This document shows positions 58,629-64,000 of a stretch of DNA of 64,000 nucleotides, piece by piece. Location of the stretch: the NCBI RefSeq assembly GCF_008000815.1, contig NZ_CP042806.1, positions 992,001-1,056,000 on the forward strand. Direction: 5' to 3'. The stretch's first letter is position 1, and the number at the start of each line of letters is the position of its first letter. This stretch comes from Terriglobus albidus (lineage in GTDB: Bacteria; Acidobacteriota; Terriglobia; Terriglobales; Acidobacteriaceae). The notes under the pieces are model-generated. The model ran no database searches, was not told the origin of the DNA, and saw only the letters and a program-made list of their open reading frames with translations. A program made the translations under genes and the position numbers.

Positions 58629-59927
58629 ATGATTCCCCTTGTTTCAAGGCGCGCGCCGAGTGTAGCAATGCCTTCGCGGGTTGCATCTACGGCAATCGAC
58701 CTAAGGAGAACTATCCTGCTTTCCCGACGCCAGTTTCTGAAGTCTGCCTCGCTTGCCTCTCTTGCCGGCAGTGCGATGACGTGGGCCGAACCGCTCACGG
58801 CGCGCGCGAGCGCGATGCATCAGCAGATGCTGATCTTCGATGGCCATGTCCACGCGCTCGACCGCGAGTTCTATCACGGCGGCAGTATGGGAGAGCGTTC
58901 GAATCAGGGGCAGTGGGATCTTGTCCGCGCCAAAGAAGGGGGAGAGAAGGCCTTCTTCCTCTCCATCTTCGTGCCGGAGGAGTACTATCCCGGCCGCTTC
59001 GAGACCAAGCAGACGCTGCGGCGCATCGATCACGCATACCGCCAACTGGCGCTCAATCGAGACAAGGTCGTGCTGGCGCGCAAGGCCTCTGAGGTTCAGG
59101 CCGCCGCGGCATCGGGCCGGCTGGCGGCGGTCCTCGATATCGAGGGTAGTTACGATCTCGACGGAGATCTCGGCGTCCTTCGCGAGCTGCATGCCAGGGG
59201 GCTGAGCTCGGCTCAGCTCTCCGCGCATAACTGGAACCAGCACTACGCGGATGCGTGCTGTTCTCCGGCAAAGGCGAATGGGCTTACAGAGAACGGACGA
59301 AAGCTCATCCGAGAGATGAACCGCCTGGGCATGGTCATCAATGTCTCGCACTCGGCGGACACAACCATGCAGCAGGCCATCGAGGTGAGCGATCATCCGG
59401 TGGTCGCGACGCATCACGGACTGCGCAGCGTGAATGACATCCCCAGAAATATCCCGGACAGCCTGCTGCAGAAGCTGGCGGCGAAGGGTGGCGTGCTCGG
59501 CATTCAGATCGGCAGTGAGTTCGCCTATCCGAAGGAGTATGCGTGGATCACGGAGCATCGCCGCAAGACCTTCTGGGATACCACGGATATCCCCACGCGC
59601 GTGAAGGGTAAGTCGATCTACGAGGTGGATGAACTTGTGGCTCCGGGGTATCCGATGCTGGGCGCTGAAGTCCCAGCTGCAGTGCAGATGGGCGTGGACA
59701 ACTGGGTCGATGTAGTTGACCGTGTGATCCGGCTGGTGGGAGAAGACCACGTTGCGCTTGGCAGTGATTTCGATGGCGGGCCAACGCTGGCGCGCGGCAT
59801 GCGCGACGTCCGCGATCTGCCGATGATTACGGAAAGTATGTTGCGGCGAGGCTATTCGGAAGAGCGCATCAGGAAGTTTTGGGGCGGGAATCTGTTGAGG
59901 GTCTTCGGTGAGATTGCCGGGGGCTGA
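58629..59927 (+). CDS. Tat-exported membrane dipeptidase (peptidase M19)
   Basis: Up to 432 residues. The twin-arginine signal SRRQFLKSASLASLAGSAMT is followed by an M19 renal-dipeptidase-like domain: FDGHVHALDREFYHGG (metal His pair), AVLDIEGSYDLDGDLG (Glu bridge), VINVSHSADTTMQQA, VATHHGLRSVNDIPRNI, and GSDFDGGPTLARGM. These zinc enzymes cleave dipeptides. Start is uncertain: the ATG at 58629 is poorly placed, whereas AAGGAG at 58703-58708 lies 7 bases before an in-frame CTG (58716) that would give LLSRRQFLK. Coordinates use the ATG. Unusually, no ordinary start codon fits the ribosome site. Confidence 0.9.
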   Translation: MIPLVSRRAPSVAMPSRVASTAIDLRRTILLSRRQFLKSASLASLAGSAMTWAEPLTARASAMHQQMLIFDGHVHALDREFYHGGSMGERSNQGQWDLVRAKEGGEKAFFLSIFVPEEYYPGRFETKQTLRRIDHAYRQLALNRDKVVLARKASEVQAAAASGRLAAVLDIEGSYDLDGDLGVLRELHARGLSSAQLSAHNWNQHYADACCSPAKANGLTENGRKLIREMNRLGMVINVSHSADTTMQQAIEVSDHPVVATHHGLRSVNDIPRNIPDSLLQKLAAKGGVLGIQIGSEFAYPKEYAWITEHRRKTFWDTTDIPTRVKGKSIYEVDELVAPGYPMLGAEVPAAVQMGVDNWVDVVDRVIRLVGEDHVALGSDFDGGPTLARGMRDVRDLPMITESMLRRGYSEERIRKFWGGNLLRVFGEIAGG

Positions 59928-59932
59928 GCTTG

Positions 59933-59970
59933 TGTTGTCATTTCGGAGCGAAGCGGAGAAATCTGCTTTT
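59933..59970 (+). repeat. 38-bp dispersed repeat (TGTCATTTCG type)
   Basis: TGTTGTCATTTCGGAGCGAA then GCGGAGAAATCTGCTTTT, the same family as 36317-36354 and 18967-19006. Confidence 0.75.
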
Positions 59971-60149
59971 GACGAGTCGTTCTCGTCGGGGCACCCGGCA
60001 GTATTGAGAACGAAGAGCTAGCGCTATAGCGCAGAATCTCAAGCAACATAGAAAGAAATAGCAGATACGCACTAGAGATTCATGCCATCTTCAAAGATAG
60101 ATTCTTGCCATAGTCGGGGTGATTTTCAGGTTGCTATGATCACCGCACT

Positions 60150-60821
60150 ATGCTCCGTCAGGCGATCCGCAAAATCCCCGGCGTGCCGCAGCTGATCAAA
60201 CTCAACACTGATTTTGAGGATTGGTGGTTTGACTGGCGCCATGGCACGGATACCTCGGCTGACCGCGCCGATCAGGCCCGCAAGGGTTGGGAAACCGATA
60301 CCACCAACCACACCTATGTCCCGATCCGTCCCAAGTGCGCGCGGCGTGTGCTGCAGGCTCTACCTGTGACGAATCCGCAGGAGTACACCTTCATCGACGT
60401 AGGTTGCGGGAAGGGGCGCATGCTGCTCATGGCTCTGGAGGCGTATTCTTTCCGCACCGCCATCGGGATAGAGCTGCGCAAGGAGTTGAGTGATCTGGCG
60501 AAGTTGAATCTCCATAACGACGACCGCGCTCGCCTATGCTCTGCAACATGCATGAACGTGAATGCGATGGACTTCCAGTTTCCCGAGGAGAAGCTGGTGC
60601 TGTATCTCTTCAATCCTTTCGGTGAAGAGGTGATGCGCACCTTCCTGGAAAATCTGGACCGCTCGCTGGAGTCATCTTTCCGCGATGTCTGGGTGATTAT
60701 GGATTTTCCCGTCTATGCGAGCATTGCGGACAGCATGCCGTATCTGTCGTTCGTAACGGAGGGCTACGACTATCGCATCTATCGTTCTAAGGATCCACAG
60801 GCTATGGCTGTTGCGGCGTAG
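60150..60821 (+). CDS. class I SAM-dependent methyltransferase
   Basis: 223 residues. Motif I is TFIDVGCGKGRMLLMALEAY, followed by FRTAIGIELRKELSDLAKLN (ribose-binding E) and EKLVLYLFNPFGEEVMRTFL (a YLFNPFG motif IV variant). The N-terminal 60 residues (DFEDWWFDWRHGTDTSA) are characteristic of an uncharacterised bacterial group, often called class I SAM methyltransferases without further detail. The substrate is unknown. It is convergent with the SnoaL gene. Confidence 0.88.
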   Translation: MLRQAIRKIPGVPQLIKLNTDFEDWWFDWRHGTDTSADRADQARKGWETDTTNHTYVPIRPKCARRVLQALPVTNPQEYTFIDVGCGKGRMLLMALEAYSFRTAIGIELRKELSDLAKLNLHNDDRARLCSATCMNVNAMDFQFPEEKLVLYLFNPFGEEVMRTFLENLDRSLESSFRDVWVIMDFPVYASIADSMPYLSFVTEGYDYRIYRSKDPQAMAVAA

Positions 60822-60876
60822 TGTTCACTGAAGAGTACGGCAGCTGCGTTGCGGCTGCCGTACCCATAGAAAATAA

Positions 60877-60898
60877 AGGGCTGAAGGCCCGCTCTATA
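60877..60898 (-). repeat. palindromic intergenic repeat (BIME-like), half copy 6
   Basis: AAGGGCTGAAGGCCCGCTCT and TATA: only the right unit of the composite, in inverted orientation, between convergent genes. Confidence 0.75.
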
Positions 60899-60932
60899 GG
60901 TTTCAGTGAAGGCGAATTTGTTGATACACCGC

Positions 60933-61382
60933 CTAGGCGGTCCGAATCAGGCCGAGCTGTGTAAGGGCGGTAACGCCATCGTCCAGGCCAATCTCCTCGG
61001 CGATCTTTCCATCCTTGATGCGGAGAACGGTGGTCCCGGTGAAGTGCATCTTGCGGCCGCTGTTAGCGGGCAATGACCCGGCGAGGAAATCGCTGAAGGC
61101 CGGCCCGGTGTGCGTACCGCCACCTTCCCAGCGTCCGACAACGTAGTCACCTTCTGCGATGAGGTCCGCCGCTCCCCAGAAGTTGAGGTTCGGGAAGGCC
61201 TGACGGAATCCCGTCATGAATGCCTTGATATCGTCGTGGCCGCGGCGTGGCTCGTGCAGCGAATACTGCAGCAACATGTCCGGGGCGGCAAGTTCGTTCA
61301 CGACGTTGAGATTCACGGTCGGTCCCCAGAACTCTGTGAACCAGCGTCCCACGAGAGCTTTGTTCTGTGCTTCCTTTGACAT
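60933..61382 (-). CDS. SnoaL-like polyketide-cyclase/ester-cyclase-family protein
   Basis: About 149 residues. It contains LVGRWFTEFWGPTVNLNVVN, ELAAPDMLLQYSLHEPRRGH, FMTGFRQAFPNLNFWGAADL and GTTVLRIKDGKIAEEIGLDD, a typical SnoaL/NTF2 cyclase-like pattern (H and D at the pocket). AAGGA 8 bases upstream supports ATG 61382. This subgroup is often annotated as ester cyclase; function is not proven. It diverges from the 2OG oxygenase gene upstream. Confidence 0.9.
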   Translation of the reverse strand: MSKEAQNKALVGRWFTEFWGPTVNLNVVNELAAPDMLLQYSLHEPRRGHDDIKAFMTGFRQAFPNLNFWGAADLIAEGDYVVGRWEGGGTHTGPAFSDFLAGSLPANSGRKMHFTGTTVLRIKDGKIAEEIGLDDGVTALTQLGLIRTA

Positions 61383-61560
61383 ACTTGTGTTCCTTTTGGG
61401 TTGAGATAGCAGAGACAGTATCTTGCTCTGCAGGTCAAAACTTAATCGGGGTAAGATGCGGACCACACTCCGGATCTTGCCGCCAAAATTTGAAGGCAAG
61501 AATCGGGGTGTTCTGCATCACGCATCTCGATAACGTTGGTGCTGAAAGAGAGGCACACGT

Positions 61561-62334
61561 ATGAAGGCGGACTTCGAAATCGCAGGACTGACTTTGCCGG
61601 AGGCCAGTGTGCCACTTCCGGAAGCGGCACGCGCGGTATCGCGCATCACGTCGCTTGACTGGCAGCTCATTGCAGACGAGCTCAACGCCTCAGGCAATGC
61701 CTTGCTGAAGAACATCCTCACGGCGGAGGAGTGCGAAGTCCTGGCACGTCAGTACGGGAGCGATGAGTTGTTTCGCAGTCGCGTTGTTATGTCGCGGCAT
61801 GGTTTCGGGCGTGGCGAGTATAAGTACTTTCGCTATCCGCTGCCTGCGTTGCTGCAGGAGCTACGCACATCGCTCTACGAGAGGCTGGCGCCGGTTGCAA
61901 ATCGCTGGAACGAACAGATGGGCATCGACATCCGCTATCCGGGCCAACACGCTGCGTTCATCGAGCGCTGTCATCAGGCGGGACAGTTGAGACCTACACC
62001 GCTGCTGCTGCAGTATGGCGCTGGAGACTATAACTGCCTGCACCAGGATCTCTATGGCGAGCATGTCTTTCCCATTCAGGTAGCGTTTCTGCTGTCGGAG
62101 CCGGGGAGGGATTTTACCGGCGGCGAATTCGTCCTGACCGAGCAGCGCCCAAGGATGCAGAGCCGGGCTGAGGTCGTGCCCCTGCGACAGGGCGATGCGG
62201 TTGCTTTCGCTGTTCACCATCGTCCGGTACAGGGTACGCGCGGCAGCTATCGCGTGAATCTCCGGCATGGCGTCAGCCGCCTGCGATCGGGACAACGGTA
62301 TACCCTCGGCGTTATCTTTCATGATGCCACATAG
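61561..62334 (+). CDS. Fe(II)/2-oxoglutarate oxygenase
   Basis: 257 residues with the double-stranded beta-helix iron site: H161 and D163 in NCLHQDLYGEHVF, and H236 in RVNLRHGVS, with the intervening FTGGEFVLTEQRPRMQSRAE. The pattern (PLLLQYGAGDYNCLHQD) is like bacterial prolyl-4-hydroxylase/2OG-FeII_Oxy family members. The C-terminal end reads RYTLGVIFHDAT and its TAG stop is also the first three bases of the 116-bp MITE. It precedes an AlkB homologue, and the two may function in DNA or RNA repair, but only AlkB is assigned. Confidence 0.88.
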   Translation: MKADFEIAGLTLPEASVPLPEAARAVSRITSLDWQLIADELNASGNALLKNILTAEECEVLARQYGSDELFRSRVVMSRHGFGRGEYKYFRYPLPALLQELRTSLYERLAPVANRWNEQMGIDIRYPGQHAAFIERCHQAGQLRPTPLLLQYGAGDYNCLHQDLYGEHVFPIQVAFLLSEPGRDFTGGEFVLTEQRPRMQSRAEVVPLRQGDAVAFAVHHRPVQGTRGSYRVNLRHGVSRLRSGQRYTLGVIFHDAT

Positions 62335-62447
62335 AGCATTTTCCCTGTTGCTGGGTATCCCGGAAGGGGCGTGCAGCGGCGTTTTCATTGCGGAAAACGC
62401 CCATAGATGCGGAAACCCTACACTACACCTACAGGGAAAATGCTCTA
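62332..62447. mobile_element. 116-bp MITE at a stop codon
   Basis: TAGAGCATTTTCCCTGT and ACAGGGAAAATGCTCTA are perfect 17-bp inverted ends; the element is bounded by TA on both sides, as for IS630/Tc1-mariner-type TA insertion. The centre has the GGCGTTTTC...GAAAACGCC hairpin (about 62379-62402). Its TAG is the stop codon of the 2OG oxygenase. Confidence 0.88.
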
Positions 62448-62584
62448 GCGTGGTGAGTCTAAACTTCGCGACATAAATCATGAACAGCTTTGCCATCCGA
62501 AGCGTTGAAAAGCAGGTCCTTCACTACGTTCAGGATGACAAAATTTACGACAAGAACTTCAGACTCAGGACTCTAGCGGAAACC

Positions 62585-63238
62585 ATGACCCAGCCGCTCT
62601 TCCAAACCCAACCTCCGGCGCCGCTACCGAAGAACCTTCTCGGTCCAGGCACGGCAGTGCTTGCCGGCTTTGCGCTTGCTGTAGAGGACGAGTTACTCCC
62701 CGCGCTCCAGCGCGTCACCGAACAGTCACCATTTCGCAATATGGTGACGCCGAGCGGATTCCGCATGTCAGTCGCAATGTCGAACTGCGGCGAGCTGGGA
62801 TGGGTGACAGATCGCACCGGCTATCGTTATGACCACTTCGATCCGGAGACGAATCGGCCCTGGCCTGAGATGCCTGCGGTGTTCAAAGAACTCGCAACGG
62901 GTGCTGCGAACGAGGCAGGCTTTCCAGGGTTCAATCCGGACGCATGTCTCATCAACCGATACGAGCCAGGTTCGAAATTATCGCTGCATCAGGACAAGGA
63001 TGAGCGTGACTATACGCAACCGATTGTCTCGGTCTCGTTAGGCCTTTCTGCGACTTTCCTTTTCGGCGGGCTGAAGCGAACAGACCCGATCCAGCGCATC
63101 CAGGTGATTCATGGCGACGTGCTTGTGTGGGGAGGGCCTGCAAGGCTGCGTTATCACGGCATTGCTCCACTGCGGGATGGCACACATGTGCAGCTTGGCC
63201 CGGTTCGTTACAACCTCACCTTTCGGAAGGCCGGCTGA
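62585..63238 (+). CDS. alkB: AlkB alpha-ketoglutarate-dependent dioxygenase
   Basis: 217 residues, almost the length of E. coli AlkB (216). Iron ligands H135, D137 and H191 (SLHQDKDE and LRYHGI) and 2-oxoglutarate-binding R208 and R214 (VRYNLTFRKAG) are at exactly +4 relative to the E. coli numbering H131, D133, H187, R204, R210. The N-terminal part has PFRNMVTPSGFRMSVAMSNC and the central NRYEPGSKLSLHQD. It reverses alkylation damage in DNA and RNA by oxidative demethylation. ATG 62585 has a weak ribosome site; earlier in-frame starts lie in a dispersed repeat. Confidence 0.95.
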   Translation: MTQPLFQTQPPAPLPKNLLGPGTAVLAGFALAVEDELLPALQRVTEQSPFRNMVTPSGFRMSVAMSNCGELGWVTDRTGYRYDHFDPETNRPWPEMPAVFKELATGAANEAGFPGFNPDACLINRYEPGSKLSLHQDKDERDYTQPIVSVSLGLSATFLFGGLKRTDPIQRIQVIHGDVLVWGGPARLRYHGIAPLRDGTHVQLGPVRYNLTFRKAG

Positions 63239-63890
63239 AGACCCCTAACTGCAGAGTTATGGAGGCCCGCGGTTTGTCTTGCTTAAGGGCACGGCTTCAG
63301 CTGTTAAGTCTCCAGACATCCTTTACAGTCGATTTGCTCGCAATTCCCTATAAAGAGCGGTCGTAGTGGCTAGGGAAAGTGGGAAAAGGCCTTTCTTTTT
63401 CCAAGGTTGCGCAGCAACCGCCTTTTCCTGGCCTCTGTTGACCTCACAGGACTTCCGGCACAAAAGTGTAAAGGATGTCATGGAACTGAACAGCTTCAGC
63501 CGTGCCGTAGAAAAACCCGCAAATACGCGGCTTTAGCCGCTGAGGTCAGGTTCAGCCCAAGTGCGATATCCCGTCTCGAATCTTTTGTTTGCTATTTGGT
63601 CTGCATGAAGATCTGGTGACCCGAGGCATCTCCCTCAGCGGCTTCTATGAGACGGCTGTATGGGTCAAGTTTTTTCCTTCATAGAGTTTTTGTATTTGCA
63701 GTTGCGGTTGTGTTTTGGATTCATCTCGGGGCTTCTATCCGCACTCGCAGTGAGCCGCTAAGGGACTCGGTGCCTGTTGGGACCCGATGGTGATGAATTG
63801 GGGCTGCTATCTGAAGCACGACCTGTATGGCCCAGCCGCTGAGCGCAGTCACCCGGACACGAGATTGTTCTGCTTTGGCCGATCCGCGGT
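63239..63890. other. 652-bp stretch beside the transposase, no gene seen
   Basis: It has short repeated words (CTTAAGGGCACGGCTTCAGC at 63282-63301) and AAGGCCTTTCTTTTTCC, but no supported coding sequence. It probably includes the non-coding end of the IS110-family element. Confidence 0.5.
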
Positions 63891-64000
63891 TCAGGCTACG
63901 GTGGCCATTGCAGGTTGAGGGAAGTGTTGGAAGCTCTGTCCGCTGCGCCACATGCTGTGCAACAGGACCGCCAGTTTACGGGCCACCGCCACGATAGCTC
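63891..64000 (-). CDS. IS110/IS116/IS902-family transposase, C-terminal end (partial)
   Basis: The minus-strand frame entering from the right edge reads AIVAVARKLAVLLHSMWRSG QSFQHF and stops at 63891-63893. The motif ARKLAVLLHxxW is the usual C-terminal end of IS110-type DEDD transposases. Only about 35 residues are visible, so the length and activity of the element cannot be judged. Confidence 0.8.
   Translation of the reverse strand, partial: AIVAVARKLAVLLHSMWRSGQSFQHFPQPAMATVA

Noticed and set aside
1..64000. CRISPR arrays, rRNA genes or a prophage
   Set aside because: No regularly spaced direct repeats, no rRNA-like blocks and no phage structural genes were seen on reading through.

Overview
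The window looks like chromosomal DNA of an acidobacterium, most likely a Terriglobia/Acidobacteriaceae soil lineage (Granulicella, Terriglobus, Edaphobacter relatives). The case is by family recognition only. It rests on three consecutive TIGR03435-type soil-associated acidobacterial proteins, a VWFA-related TIGR03436-type protein, a large Oar-like TonB-dependent receptor with an N-terminal carboxypeptidase-regulatory domain, many Tat- or Sec-exported enzymes, and short dispersed GC-rich palindromic repeats.

Layout. 1-2.3 kb: the end of a LytS-type kinase, its LytTR regulator and a Tat-exported epimerase. 2.3-7.5 kb: a thinly coding accessory stretch bracketed by two tRNA 3'-end fragments, with a secreted protein, a SnoaL protein divergent from an AraC regulator, and a gene carrying an in-frame MITE. 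7.5-13.7 kb: exported acidobacterial-type proteins (three TIGR03435, an alpha/beta hydrolase, VWFA, DUF3011). 13.9-21.5 kb: a YncE/phosphoesterase fusion, an M15-like peptidase, a methyltransferase, DinB, YraN and an EamA exporter. 21.7-25.0 kb: a GH2 glycosidase and its TetR regulator behind a palindromic operator. 25.2-26.5 kb: a compact unusual module with a winged-helix-like protein, a 21-codon ORF, a noncanonical class II tRNA with an 8/4 acceptor/T architecture, and two tiny convergent genes.

26.7-36.3 kb: carbohydrate handling, with an acyltransferase-like membrane protein, a membrane-anchored regulator-like protein, the TonB receptor, a secreted (alpha/alpha)-barrel-like protein, a 34-residue membrane peptide and a sugar permease. 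36.7-42.0 kb: a SigJ-type sigma factor divergent from an AhpD-like protein, then an overlapping operon of a membrane protein, HTH regulator, CreD-like protein, UppS paralogue and another membrane protein, with two matching operators. 42.2-45.0 kb: a DUF305/LVIVD pair. 45-56 kb: an apparently AT-richer island with three glycosyltransferases, a 1466-residue Tat-exported RHS protein, a decayed glycosyltransferase and a methyltransferase. 56.2-58.2 kb: an encapsulin nanocompartment operon whose DyP peroxidase cargo carries a textbook loading peptide. 58.6-63.2 kb: an M19 dipeptidase, a methyltransferase, a SnoaL protein and two Fe/2OG dioxygenases (one is AlkB). The right edge cuts an IS110-family transposase.

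Three observations stand out. The first is the allo-tRNA-like gene at 25966-26054. The second is a family of about 116-bp MITEs with TA-flanked inverted repeats: three copies sit on the TA of stop codons, so the element regenerates TAG, and a fourth has been absorbed in frame into a protein. The third is a pair of paralogous 25- and 31-residue membrane peptides (12919-12996 and 17099-17194) with matching leaders. All assignments come from reading the sequence; no database search was possible.
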